Assembly: GCA_036375275.1 (NCBI GenBank) | Contig: DASUSF010000228.1 | Span: 1-17,449 of the forward strand | Origin: DASUSF01 sp036375275 | GTDB taxonomy: Bacteria > Pseudomonadota > Alphaproteobacteria > Geminicoccales > Geminicoccaceae | Direction of reading: 5' to 3' | Length of the DNA stretch: 17,449 nt | Shown here: positions 1-7,441 of the stretch, piece by piece | Layout of the letters: every line of letters begins with the position of its first letter | Position numbering within the stretch: position 1 is the first letter of the stretch | Program-made: the position numbers and the translations under genes | Notes under the pieces: generated by a model | Databases searched by the model: none | Told to the model about the DNA's origin: nothing | What the model saw: only the letters and a program-made list of their open reading frames with translations

Positions 1-753
1 CCGGGCCTCCAGTATGAACGGCGCGCCGGACCGGTCGGTCTGGCCGAGCCGCTCGGCATCGAGGCGCACCGCGGCGCCATCCGCGACCGGCGTCGCCCGG
101 GCGATCAGCACGTCGTCGGCGCCATAGCGCGCGGCGAGGGCGAGCATCGCGTCGCGATCGCCGCCGGTCACCTGCTCGGGGCCGAGCTGGGTGATGTCCT
201 CGAGATCGCCGAGCGGCAGGGTCAGCCGGAGCAGCCCGTTCGGGTCGAGGGTCTCGGCCCAGGCCTCCCACCAAGGGTTGTCCTCCGGCCATAGCCGCGG
301 CGTCCCCTCGCCCGTCACGTAGAGCGGCAGCACCAGGACCGGCGCCGATGCGGTCTCGGTGAAGCTCAGGCCCTGGGCGCGCAGCAGGTCCTTCACCGCG
401 GTGGGATCGTAGGTCACGGTGAGCGAGGCGAGATAGCGGGTGCCGCTCAGCTCCTCTTCCTCGATCGAGAAGTTCTGGACGTAGGGATCGACCGGCACGC
501 CGGCGAGGGAGGGCAGCCGGTCGTGCTCCTCGGTCGGCGTGAGGCGGCGGAGCAGCCGGGCAAGGCCTTCGCGCTGGCCTTCGGCGAGGGCGGTGGTGCG
601 CGCCGCGACGGCGTCGCCCGCGGTCGCATCGACCGCGATGTCGGTGACGGTGTAGGTCGCCGCGTCCTGCGCCGGCAGCGGCCGGGGAAGCAGCACCAGC
701 AGCCCGATCAGACACGTCCAAAGCGCGCTGCGGCCGCGGCCCAAGTCAACCAT
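1..753 (-). CDS. DUF2066 domain protein, exported (C-terminus beyond window)
   Basis: This reading frame stays open for 251 codons from an ATG at 753 to the window edge, so the C-terminal part is missing. The N-terminus is a clear Sec signal peptide: a short basic stretch (GRGR), a hydrophobic core near residues 13-24 (CLIGLLVLLPRP) and a likely cleavage site after LPA. The mature part starts with an alternating hydrophobic pattern (YTVTDIAVDA), followed by an EGQREGLARLLRRL helix and, near residues 145-170, LVLPLYVTGEG and the aromatic run PEDNPWWEAW. I recognise this as the alphaproteobacterial DUF2066 family, which has no established biochemical function. It is divergent from purM across an 81-bp gap, a common arrangement in this class. 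A periplasmic or envelope location is inferred from the signal peptide only. No strong ribosome binding site precedes the ATG. Confidence 0.8.
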   Translation of the reverse strand, partial: MVDLGRGRSALWTCLIGLLVLLPRPLPAQDAATYTVTDIAVDATAGDAVAARTTALAEGQREGLARLLRRLTPTEEHDRLPSLAGVPVDPYVQNFSIEEEELSGTRYLASLTVTYDPTAVKDLLRAQGLSFTETASAPVLVLPLYVTGEGTPRLWPEDNPWWEAWAETLDPNGLLRLTLPLGDLEDITQLGPEQVTGGDRDAMLALAARYGADDVLIARATPVADGAAVRLDAERLGQTDRSGAPFILEAR

Positions 754-834
754 TGCATTGCCGTCCGGATTGCCTAAGGTCGGCTCGGGCTTCGCCCGCA
801 CCCTGCCCGAGCGCAACTTGCCAAGCCTCAACCC
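754..834. promoter_or_regulatory. Divergent intergenic region, DUF2066 gene / purM
   Basis: These 81 bp separate two divergent starts and must hold both promoters, but I see no convincing -35/-10 pair on either strand. On the plus strand, just ahead of purM, two alternative hairpins share bases. CGGGC (786-790) can pair with GCCCG (794-798) around a TTC loop. The longer CTCGGGC (784-790) can pair instead with GCCCGAG (805-811). No T-run follows either hairpin. A regulatory role is only a possibility. Confidence 0.35.
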
Positions 835-1899
835 ATGAGACAAGACATGGTCAATGCGCCGTCCTATCACCAGGCCGGCGTCGACATCGATGCGGGCCAG
901 GCCCTGGTGCGGGCGATCTCGCCGCTGGTCAGGAAGACCGCGCGGCCCGGCGCCGACCCCGACCTCGGCGGCTTCGGCGGCCTGTTCGACCTCAAGGAGG
1001 CCGGCTACCGGGATCCCCTTCTGGTCGCGACCAGCGACGGCGTCGGGACCAAGCTGCAGCTGATCGCGCGGAGCGGCCGGCACGAGGTGGCGGGCGTCGA
1101 TCTGGTGGCGATGTGCGTCAACGACCTCGTCGTCCAGGGCGCGGAGCCGCTGTTCTTCCTCGACTATCTGGCGACGCCGAAGCTCGATCCGGCGGTCGCG
1201 AGCGCCCTGGTCCAGGGCATGGCGGAAGCCTGCCGCGAGGCCGGTTGCGCCCTGATCGGCGGTGAGAGCGCGGAGATGCCGGGCCACTACCGGCGGGGCG
1301 ACTACGACCTCGCGGGCTTCGCCGTCGGCGCGGTCGAGCGGGACAAGCTGCTGCCGCGGAGCGACGTCGGGGTCGGCGATGTGGTCCTCGGCCTCGCCTC
1401 CAGCGGCGTCCACGCCAACGGCTTCTCGCTGATCCGCCAGGTGATGCGCAACCAGGCCCTGTTCCTGACCGATCCCGCGCCCTTCGCGCCCGAGCAGACG
1501 CTCGCCGAAGCCCTGCTGGTGCCGACCCGGATCTACGTCCGGAGCCTGCTCGGCCTGTTCGAGCACGACGTCGTCAAAGGGATCGCCCACATCACCGGCG
1601 GCGGCCTGCTCGACAACCTGCCGCGGGTGCTGCCGGACGGGGTGGTGGCGCGGATCGATGCTGGCGCCTGGCAGGCGCCGGCGATCTTCCTCTGGCTCTA
1701 CGAGGCCGGGCGGATCGCCGCCGACGAGATGCTCCGGGTGTTCAACTGCGGCATCGGCATGGCGCTCGTGGTGCGCGCGGCCTACGCCGACGCGGTGGTC
1801 GAGTTCCTCACCGAGAAGGGCGAGACGGTCTATCGGCTGGGCGAGCTGGTCGCGGGCGACGGCCCGCCGAGCGTCCGGGTCGACGGCATGGATGGGTGA
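835..1899 (+). CDS. purM: Phosphoribosylformylglycinamidine cyclo-ligase (AIR synthase)
   Basis: PurM converts FGAM to aminoimidazole ribonucleotide with ATP, the fifth step of de novo purine synthesis, in the cytosol. The 354-residue protein matches the family throughout: YHQAGVDIDAG near the N-terminus, the glycine-rich GGFGGLFDL, the nucleotide/metal-site motifs TSDGVGTK and GVDLVAMCVNDL, then IGGESAEMPGHY, SSGVHANGFSL, HITGGGLLDNLPR and the C-terminal FNCGIGMALVV. E. coli PurM is 345 residues, so this is full length. An ATG at 847 (MVNAPSYHQAG) would give 350 residues and matches typical family N-termini slightly better. Neither start has a strong Shine-Dalgarno sequence, and 847 has only a weak purine run before it. 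The gene overlaps purN by 8 nt, which suggests translational coupling. Function is very secure; the exact start is not. Confidence 0.96.
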   Translation: MRQDMVNAPSYHQAGVDIDAGQALVRAISPLVRKTARPGADPDLGGFGGLFDLKEAGYRDPLLVATSDGVGTKLQLIARSGRHEVAGVDLVAMCVNDLVVQGAEPLFFLDYLATPKLDPAVASALVQGMAEACREAGCALIGGESAEMPGHYRRGDYDLAGFAVGAVERDKLLPRSDVGVGDVVLGLASSGVHANGFSLIRQVMRNQALFLTDPAPFAPEQTLAEALLVPTRIYVRSLLGLFEHDVVKGIAHITGGGLLDNLPRVLPDGVVARIDAGAWQAPAIFLWLYEAGRIAADEMLRVFNCGIGMALVVRAAYADAVVEFLTEKGETVYRLGELVAGDGPPSVRVDGMDG

Positions 1900-2548
1900 C
1901 CGGCGGCGGCGCGTCGCGGTCCTGATCTCCGGCCGCGGCAGCAACCTCGGAGCGCTGCTCGAGGCGACACGGCGGCCCGCCGCGGCGGCGGAGATCGTCG
2001 AGGTGATCAGCGACCGCCCGGATGCCGCGGGGCTGGACCGGGCGCGCGGCGCGGGACTGCCGGCGGTGGTGGTCGCGCGATCCGCCCATCCGGACCGCGG
2101 TTCCTTCGAGCAGGCGCTCCAGGACAGCCTGGACGCCCGTGGCACGGAGCTGATCTGCCTCGCGGGCTTCATGCGGATCCTGAGCCCGGCGTTCGTCGCC
2201 CGCTGGCGGGACCGGATCCTCAACGTGCATCCGTCCCTGCTGCCGGCGTTCCGCGGGCTCGACACGCACCGGCGCGCGCTCGAGGCCGGCGTCCGGCTGC
2301 ACGGCTGCACCGTCCACCTGGTGCGCGCCGAGGTCGACGCGGGGCCGATCCTGGTCCAGGGCGCGGTCCCGGTGCTCCCGGGCGACGATCCGGCGACGCT
2401 CGCGGCGCGGGTGCTCGAGGTCGAGCACCGGTGCTATCCGCTGGCCCTCGAGCTGATGGCGGCGGGACGGGTGCGGGTCGAGGGCGAGCGGGCGCTGATC
2501 GACGCGCCCGCGCCAGACGGGCGGCCCCTGATCAATCCGCCCGCCTGA
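1892..2548 (+). CDS. purN: Phosphoribosylglycinamide formyltransferase (GAR transformylase)
   Basis: PurN transfers a formyl group from 10-formyl-tetrahydrofolate to GAR, the third step of purine synthesis. The 218-residue product has the substrate loop ISGRGSNLGALL (12-23), LAGFMRILSP (90-99) and the catalytic block ILNVHPSLLPAFRGLDTHRR. The expected catalytic residues are present: Asn111, His113 and Asp149 (in VDAGPILVQ), a constant five-residue offset from E. coli Asn106, His108 and Asp144. The reading frame is open for 78 codons upstream, but that stretch reads through purM out of frame, is arginine/serine-rich and resembles nothing in the family. I therefore start at ATG 1892, inside the ATGGGTGA overlap with the purM stop. 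The gene ends 9 bp from the oppositely oriented ndk stop. Confidence 0.96.
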   Translation: MGDRRRRVAVLISGRGSNLGALLEATRRPAAAAEIVEVISDRPDAAGLDRARGAGLPAVVVARSAHPDRGSFEQALQDSLDARGTELICLAGFMRILSPAFVARWRDRILNVHPSLLPAFRGLDTHRRALEAGVRLHGCTVHLVRAEVDAGPILVQGAVPVLPGDDPATLAARVLEVEHRCYPLALELMAAGRVRVEGERALIDAPAPDGRPLINPPA

Positions 2549-2557
2549 TCCCCGGCC

Positions 2558-2980
2558 TCACCCGGTGATGTCGGTCCGGGCGAAGAAGAAGGCGATCTCC
2601 TGGGCCGCGTTCTCCGGGCTGTCGGAGCCGTGCACCGAGTTCGCCTCGACCGATTCCGCGAAGTCCTTCCGGATCGTCCCCGGATCGGCCTTGGCCGGGT
2701 CGGTCGCCCCCATGATCTCGCGGTTGCGGGCGACCGCGTCCTCACCCTCGAGCACCTGCACCACCACCGGCCCCGAGGTCATGAAGTCGCAGAGCGAGCG
2801 GTAGAACGGACGCTCCCTGTGCACCTCGTAGAACGCCTCGGCCTGGTCCCGGGTCAGCCGGATCCGGCGCTGGGCGACGATCCTGAGCCCCGCCCGCTCG
2901 AACCGGGCGTTGATCTCGCCGGTCTGGTTCCGCCGGGTCGCGTCGGGCTTGATGATCGAGAGGGTGCGCTCAGTGGCCAT
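2558..2980 (-). CDS. ndk: Nucleoside diphosphate kinase
   Basis: Ndk moves the terminal phosphate of ATP onto other nucleoside diphosphates through a phospho-histidine intermediate, balancing cellular NTP and dNTP pools. The 140-residue protein is standard size and complete: ERTLSIIKPDA with Lys11, FYEVHRERPFY, FMTSGPVVVQVLEG, REIMGATDPAKADPGTIR and the active-site box NSVHGSDSPENA with catalytic His117. The frame can be extended four codons to a TTG at 2992, but ATG 2980 gives the canonical MATERTLSIIKP start and has GGAACG at suitable distance. It lies 66 bp downstream of holC on the same strand, with a candidate -10 box of its own in that gap, so it may be transcribed both from the pepA-holC promoter and independently. 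Confidence 0.97.
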   Translation of the reverse strand: MATERTLSIIKPDATRRNQTGEINARFERAGLRIVAQRRIRLTRDQAEAFYEVHRERPFYRSLCDFMTSGPVVVQVLEGEDAVARNREIMGATDPAKADPGTIRKDFAESVEANSVHGSDSPENAAQEIAFFFARTDITG

Positions 2981-3014
2981 GCCGCGTTCCAAGGGAGTTG
3001 CTCCGGGACGCCGC

Positions 3015-3020
3015 CTTATA
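3015..3020 (-). promoter_or_regulatory. Candidate -10 box for ndk
   Basis: Read on the minus strand, the holC-ndk gap contains GCTATAAGGC, giving a -10-like TATAAG in an otherwise GC-saturated stretch, about 35 nt before the ndk ATG. The region 17 nt upstream reads TTTCGC, a poor match to TTGACA. The call rests on the -10 alone. The same GCTATA core occurs ahead of lptF. Confidence 0.35.
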
Positions 3021-3046
3021 GCGGCGCGGCCGCGGCGGCGAAAGCG

Positions 3047-3538
3047 TCACTCCGTCGCCATCGCGCGCTGCCAGCCGCGCTCCCCCTGCTGCCAGTAGAC
3101 CAGCTTCAGGCCGCGCTCCCGCCAGCGTTTCCAGACCTCCCGGGCCGCCCGGACGGCCTCCGGGTCACGGCCGTCGAACAGGTACAGGCAGCGCGCGAAA
3201 GGCGGCGCCGGATCGGCCTCGGCGCCATCGACCAGGACCAGGACGTCGGCCCCGTTCGGCCGCTCCTCGCCCATCGTCAGGTAGACCGGCTGCAGCTCCG
3301 CATCCCCGTCCGCAGCACTGCCGTGCGGCAGGAAGCTCGCGGGGTCGAAGGTCCAGAGCGCCCGGTTGAGCGCCTCGACCCGCTCGTTCGACGACGCGCG
3401 GACGATCGCGCGCCGCTCAGCGTCCAGAATCCTGAGGAGCAGCCGGCCGAGGGCCGGCTCGAGCGGGGTGCGGGTCAGATGATAGAAGCCGCCCTCGATC
3501 GGCGCTGGACCCGCCTCCGGGGCCGCCGCCTCATCCAT
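3047..3538 (-). CDS. holC: DNA polymerase III chi subunit
   Basis: HolC is a clamp-loader accessory protein of the replicative polymerase; in studied systems it contacts single-strand binding protein. The 163-residue product shows the family pattern: FYHLTRTPLE near residue 18, a central NRALWTFDPASFLPHG, QPVYLT, DVLVLVDG, and the C-terminal helix and strand AAREVWKRWRERGLKLVYWQQ. It carries an acidic, alanine/proline-rich extension of about 16 residues before FYHL. The start is ATG 3538, inside an 8-nt overlap (ATGGATGA) with the pepA stop. The frame is open for 151 more codons upstream, but these are pepA read out of frame. The pepA-holC pairing is common in proteobacteria. No partner psi subunit (holD) is visible, as expected in alphaproteobacteria. 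Confidence 0.9.
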   Translation of the reverse strand: MDEAAAPEAGPAPIEGGFYHLTRTPLEPALGRLLLRILDAERRAIVRASSNERVEALNRALWTFDPASFLPHGSAADGDAELQPVYLTMGEERPNGADVLVLVDGAEADPAPPFARCLYLFDGRDPEAVRAAREVWKRWRERGLKLVYWQQGERGWQRAMATE

Positions 3539-5024
3539 GGTGCTCGCGCAGCCAGCGGTCGAGCAGCCGGACCCCGAAGCCGGTCGCGCCCTTCTGGGCG
3601 AGCGGCAGGTCGCGCTTGGAGAAGGTGACGCCGGCGATGTCGAGGTGCGCCCAGGGCACCTCGCCCACGAACCGCTTGAGGAAGATCGCGCCCGCGGTCG
3701 CGCCGGCTTCCCGCGACCGCCCGACGTTCTTGATGTCGGCGATGTCGGACTTGATGTGCTCGGCGTACGGCTCGCCGAGCGGCATCCGCCAGAGCTTCTC
3801 GCCGGTCGCCTCGCCCGCCGCCTGCAGTCGAGCGCCGAGCTCGTCGTCGTCGGTGAACAGCCCCGCCTGCTCGTGACCGAGGGCGATGATGATCGCGCCG
3901 GTGAGCGTGGCGAGGTCGACCATCGCCTTCGGCTTGAAGCGGTCGGCCGTGTAATGGAGCAGGTCGGCGAGCACCAGCCGCCCCTCCGCATCGGTGTTGA
4001 CCACCTCGACGGTGATCCCGGACATCGTCCGGACCACGTCGCCCGGCCGCTGCGCGCTGCCGCTCGGCATGTTCTCGACCAGGCCGAGCACGCCCACGAC
4101 GTTGGCCTTGGCCTGCCGCCCGGCGATCGCCTTCATCGCCCCGAACACGGCGGCGGCGCCGCCCATGTCCCACTTCATGTCCTCCATGCCGCCAGGCGGC
4201 TTGAGCGACAGGCCGCCGCTGTCGAAGCACACGCCCTTGCCGACCAGCGCCACCGGGGCTTCGCCGTCGGCACCGCCGCTCCAGCGCATCACCGCGACGA
4301 ACGGCTCGCGCACGCTGCCCTGGCTGACCCCGAGGAGCGCGTTCATGCCGAGCTCCTGGAGCCGGGGCCGGCCGAGGATCTCGACCTCGAGCCCGACCTC
4401 GGCGCCGAGCGCGCGGCAGGCCTCGGCAAAGGCCTCCGGGCCGAGCACGTTCGCCGGCTCGCTGACCAGGTCGCGGGCGTGCCGGACCCCCTCGAGCACC
4501 GCCGCCTCGGGCCGGTACAGGTCGGCCGCGTCGGCGTGATCCTCGAGCAGGAGGGTGAGCGCCTCGAGCTCGGTCGCGTCGTTGTCCTCGGGCTTGGTCC
4601 GGTAGCGCATGAAACGGTAGCCGCGCAGCGCGGCGCCCGTCGCGAGGGCCACCGCGACCGCGCTCACCGGGAGTGACAGGCCGCCGATCGGATCGACCAG
4701 GACCGCGGCGCGCTCAAGCCCCAGCCCGCGCAGCCGCACCGCGATCGCGCCGCCCACCGCCTCGAGGTCGGCAACCTTGACCTCGTCCGCCTTGCCCAGA
4801 CCCGCGATCAGCAGCCGCTCGGGGCCGGTGCCTTCCGGCGCCACCAGCTCGAGCATCGACTTCCGCTTGAACCGGTCGCCGGCGAGCGCCAGCGCACGGC
4901 GGATCAGCCCGCCGGTCTGCCGGTCGAGGGCCTCCGTCTCCGGCCCCAGCGCGTTGCCCGCGGCGGCCAGGACGACGAGCGTGCCGCCGTCCGGCAGCGT
5001 CGGGGCAGCGAACTCGATCTGCAT
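3531..5024 (-). CDS. pepA: Leucyl aminopeptidase (cytosol aminopeptidase, M17)
   Basis: PepA is a two-metal (Zn/Mn), normally hexameric aminopeptidase that removes N-terminal residues from peptides in the cytosol. The 497-residue protein has the family's N-terminal macro-like domain (about 1-170) and C-terminal catalytic domain. Visible catalytic and metal-site elements are LVGKGVCFDSGGLSLKP with Lys263 and Asp268, MKWDMGGAAAV with Asp286, and the M17 signature NTDAEGRL with Asp345, Glu347 and Arg349. The C-terminus holds HIKSDIADIKNVG and PWAHLDIAG. Start ATG 5024 is supported by GGAGG seven nt upstream. Some PepA proteins (E. coli) also bind DNA in Xer recombination and carAB control; nothing here tests that. 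It is divergent from lptF and overlaps holC by 8 nt. Confidence 0.97.
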   Translation of the reverse strand: MQIEFAAPTLPDGGTLVVLAAAGNALGPETEALDRQTGGLIRRALALAGDRFKRKSMLELVAPEGTGPERLLIAGLGKADEVKVADLEAVGGAIAVRLRGLGLERAAVLVDPIGGLSLPVSAVAVALATGAALRGYRFMRYRTKPEDNDATELEALTLLLEDHADAADLYRPEAAVLEGVRHARDLVSEPANVLGPEAFAEACRALGAEVGLEVEILGRPRLQELGMNALLGVSQGSVREPFVAVMRWSGGADGEAPVALVGKGVCFDSGGLSLKPPGGMEDMKWDMGGAAAVFGAMKAIAGRQAKANVVGVLGLVENMPSGSAQRPGDVVRTMSGITVEVVNTDAEGRLVLADLLHYTADRFKPKAMVDLATLTGAIIIALGHEQAGLFTDDDELGARLQAAGEATGEKLWRMPLGEPYAEHIKSDIADIKNVGRSREAGATAGAIFLKRFVGEVPWAHLDIAGVTFSKRDLPLAQKGATGFGVRLLDRWLREHHG

Positions 5025-5031
5025 CCGAGGA

Positions 5032-5036
5032 CCTCC
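5032..5036 (-). promoter_or_regulatory. Ribosome binding site of pepA
   Basis: On the minus strand GGAGG lies seven nt before the pepA ATG at 5024. It is one of the clearest Shine-Dalgarno sequences in the window and fixes the pepA start. Confidence 0.75.
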
Positions 5037-5138
5037 GGAACCTTGCTAGGGAAGGTGATCAGCCGACCGGCGCCGCCCGCCGCCCGAGGCCGGCGTCGCA
5101 CGCCGCACGAGGGAGGTGGTCTGCCGCTCAGGGAGCGC

Positions 5139-5144
5139 TATAGT
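5139..5144 (+). promoter_or_regulatory. Candidate -10 box for the lptF operon
   Basis: The sequence GCTATAGTTGCC places a TATAGT hexamer only eight nt before the lptF ATG at 5153. If this is the -10 box, transcription would start at or next to the ATG, giving a leaderless mRNA. This would fit the absence of a Shine-Dalgarno sequence at normal distance; the nearest, AGGGAG, is about 17 nt away. The -35 position (near 5116-5121, GTGGTC) is weak, so the call rests on the -10 and its position. Confidence 0.35.
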
Positions 5145-5152
5145 TGCCGCCC

Positions 5153-6286
5153 ATGAAGCTGTATCTCCGCTACCTCCTGCGGCAGCTCGCCCTGCCCGCG
5201 CTGGTCGCGACGCTCGCTTTTTCCGGCGCGGTCTGGTTGTCCCAATCCCTGCGCTTCGTGGATTTGATTGTCAACAAAGGGCTCCCGGTCACGACCTTCC
5301 TCTACCTGACCGCGCTGCTGTTCCCCTCGCTGCTCCTGATCATCCTGCCGGTCGCGCTGTTCGCGGCGGTGCTGTTCGTCTATCACCGCCTGACCCAGGA
5401 GAGCGAGCTCACGGTGATGAAGGCGGTCGGCCTGAGCAACCTGCAGCTGGCCGGGCCCGCGGTCCTGCTGGCCTCGGCGGTCTCGCTGTTCTGCTACACG
5501 GTCAGCCTCTACCTCATGCCCCTCGCCTTCAGCAGCTTCCGCGACCTGCAGTACGAGATCCAGCGCGACTTCTCGCACCTCCTGTTGCAGCCCGGGGTGT
5601 TCAACACGCCGCTCAAGGACGTCACCGTCTACATCCGCGAGCACCGGCGCGATGGCACGCTTGCCGGCATCCTGGTCCACGACGAGCGCCAGCGACGCCA
5701 GCCGGAGACGATGATGGCCGAGCAGGGCTTCCTGGTGCAGGGCGAGGCGGGCCCGTTGTTCGTGCTCGAGAACGGCAACCGCCAGGAGCTCGATCTCGAC
5801 AGCGACCCCGAGCGCCCGGAGCTCCGGATCCTCCACTTCGACCGCTACACCCTCGACCTCGCCGCCGCGGCCAGCCCGCCCGACGACCGCTCCAGGAAGC
5901 CGAAGGAGCTGTTTCTGGGCCAGCTGTTCAATCCGGGCGACGAGCTCAGCGAGCAGACCCGCCGCGAGTACCTGGTCGAGGCGCACGAGCGCCTGACCTG
6001 GCCGCTCAACGCGCTGGTCTTCGCGCTGATCGGGCTCGCGGCCCTGCTCGCCCGGGGGTTCGACCGCCGCGGTCAGTGGAAGCGGACGGTCGGTGCGGTG
6101 GTCGCAGTGGTGGTGGTCCAGGCGCTCAGCATGGCGGCCGGCGGCCTCGCCGAGACGTCGCTCCGGTTCGTGCCGCTGATGTACCTCGTGCCGCTCGTGC
6201 CCGCGCTCGGCGCGCTGCTGATGATCCGGAGCGGGTCCTGGCTCGGATTCCGGGCGGTGACCCGGCCCGCGCCGGCGGCCGGTTGA
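5153..6286 (+). CDS. lptF: LPS export ABC transporter permease LptF
   Basis: LptF and LptG form the membrane half of the LptB2FG ABC transporter, which extracts LPS from the inner membrane and feeds it to the periplasmic bridge. The 377-residue protein (MKLYLRYLLRQ) has the YjgP/YjgQ layout: about three N-terminal membrane segments (roughly residues 10-32, 45-75 and 97-120), a periplasmic beta-rich domain (about 130-270), and three C-terminal segments (about 280-300, 307-330 and 335-355). The segment YHRLTQESELTVMKAVGLSN is the conserved cytoplasmic coupling region that meets LptB. The start is ATG 5153; a TTG three codons upstream is unlikely. No Shine-Dalgarno sequence lies at normal distance. 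LptF rather than LptG is inferred from its first position in the pair. LptB and LptC are not in the window. Confidence 0.93.
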   Translation: MKLYLRYLLRQLALPALVATLAFSGAVWLSQSLRFVDLIVNKGLPVTTFLYLTALLFPSLLLIILPVALFAAVLFVYHRLTQESELTVMKAVGLSNLQLAGPAVLLASAVSLFCYTVSLYLMPLAFSSFRDLQYEIQRDFSHLLLQPGVFNTPLKDVTVYIREHRRDGTLAGILVHDERQRRQPETMMAEQGFLVQGEAGPLFVLENGNRQELDLDSDPERPELRILHFDRYTLDLAAAASPPDDRSRKPKELFLGQLFNPGDELSEQTRREYLVEAHERLTWPLNALVFALIGLAALLARGFDRRGQWKRTVGAVVAVVVVQALSMAAGGLAETSLRFVPLMYLVPLVPALGALLMIRSGSWLGFRAVTRPAPAAG

Positions 6287-6294
6287 GGGAGGAG
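6287..6294 (+). promoter_or_regulatory. Ribosome binding site of lptG
   Basis: GGGAGGAG directly follows the lptF stop and ends seven nt before the lptG ATG at 6302. It is a strong Shine-Dalgarno sequence, which fixes the lptG start and contrasts with lptF and surA, where none is evident. Confidence 0.7.
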
Positions 6295-6301
6295 CCGGCG
6301 G

Positions 6302-7441
6302 ATGGCGACCGTGCTCGGCACCGCGCGGCTCGGGCGCCAGCGGCGGGTCGGCCTGTCGCTGACCTTGTCCTGCTACATCGGGCGTCAGGTCCTCCTCGGC
6401 ATCCTCACCGTCCTGCTGGCGCTCGGCCTGGTCGCGCTGGTCATCGACATCGTCGAGCACCTGCGCCGGGCCAGCGACAAGGAGGGCGCGACCTTCGGGC
6501 TGGTGCTGCTGCTGGCGCTACTGCACCAGCCCTTCCTCCTGCAGAAGCTGATGCCGTTCGCGACCCTGTTCGGCTCGATGTACGGCTTCCAGCGCCTGAC
6601 CCGGACGCAGGAGCTGGTCGCGGCGCGTGCGGTCGGCGTCTCGGTGTGGCAGTTCCTGCTGCCGGCGCTGCTGGTCGCGGCGGGACTCGGGGTGATCACG
6701 GTGCTGGCCTTCAACCCGCTCGGCTCGGCCATGGTCGCGCGCTACGAGAAGCTCGAAGCGACCGTTCTCTCGTCCCGCGCGAGCCTGGTCCAGGTCTCCG
6801 CCGGCGGCCTCTGGCTGCGTCAGGAGCAGGACGGCCGGGAGCTCCTGATCCACGCCCGGCAGATGACCCGGCAGCCGCCGGTCCTTGAGCGGGTCGTCGT
6901 CTTTATCTACGAAGACGGGGTCCGCTTCACCGGGCGCATCGACGCGCCGAGCGCACGGCTCGAACCCGGCCGCTGGGTGCTCGAGCGCCCGCTGATCTCG
7001 GGCATCGACGGCGACCGGGCCCTCGAGGAGAGCTTCGTCATTCCGACCGACCTCACGCCCGACCGCATCCAGGAGAGCTTCGCAGCGCCCGAGACGATGT
7101 CCTTCTGGGCCCTGCCCGGCTTCATCGATTCGCTGGAGGCGGTCGGCTTCTCGGCGCGCGAGCACCGGCTCTACTGGCACGGGCTGCTCGCGCTGCCGCT
7201 GCTGCTCTCCGCGATGCTCCTGATCGGCACCACCTTCTCGCTCCGGCTGACCCGGCGCGGCGGCACGGGCCTGCTGGTGGTCGGCGGCGTGCTCGCGGGC
7301 TTCCTGTTCTACATCATGTCGGACGTCGTCTTCGCGGTCGGCCTGTCGGGCCGGCTGCCGGTGATCCTCGCCGCCTGGACCCCGGCCGGCGTCGCGATCC
7401 TGCTCGGCGTCACGACCCTCCTGCATCTCGAAGACGGATGA
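6302..7441 (+). CDS. lptG: LPS export ABC transporter permease LptG
   Basis: LptG is the second permease of the LptB2FG LPS extractor in the inner membrane. The 379-residue protein has the same plan as LptF: a polar 20-residue N-terminus, membrane segments near 28-50, 65-92 and 113-140, a periplasmic beta domain around 145-290, then segments near 297-318, 324-346 and 350-372. The conserved segment is GSMYGFQRLTRTQELVAARA, the LptG counterpart of the coupling region in LptF. Near the C-terminus, the FYIMSDVVFAVG segment resembles the family's conserved end. Start ATG 6302 has an excellent Shine-Dalgarno sequence and lies 15 nt after lptF. The stop overlaps the lptD start as ATGA, implying translational coupling. 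Assignment as G rather than F rests on order and on these motifs. Confidence 0.93.
   Translation: MATVLGTARLGRQRRVGLSLTLSCYIGRQVLLGILTVLLALGLVALVIDIVEHLRRASDKEGATFGLVLLLALLHQPFLLQKLMPFATLFGSMYGFQRLTRTQELVAARAVGVSVWQFLLPALLVAAGLGVITVLAFNPLGSAMVARYEKLEATVLSSRASLVQVSAGGLWLRQEQDGRELLIHARQMTRQPPVLERVVVFIYEDGVRFTGRIDAPSARLEPGRWVLERPLISGIDGDRALEESFVIPTDLTPDRIQESFAAPETMSFWALPGFIDSLEAVGFSAREHRLYWHGLLALPLLLSAMLLIGTTFSLRLTRRGGTGLLVVGGVLAGFLFYIMSDVVFAVGLSGRLPVILAAWTPAGVAILLGVTTLLHLEDG

Noticed and set aside
1658..1891. N-terminal extension of PurN inside purM
   Set aside because: The extension is out-of-frame purM, rich in Arg and Ser. ATG 1892 gives a normal-length PurN.
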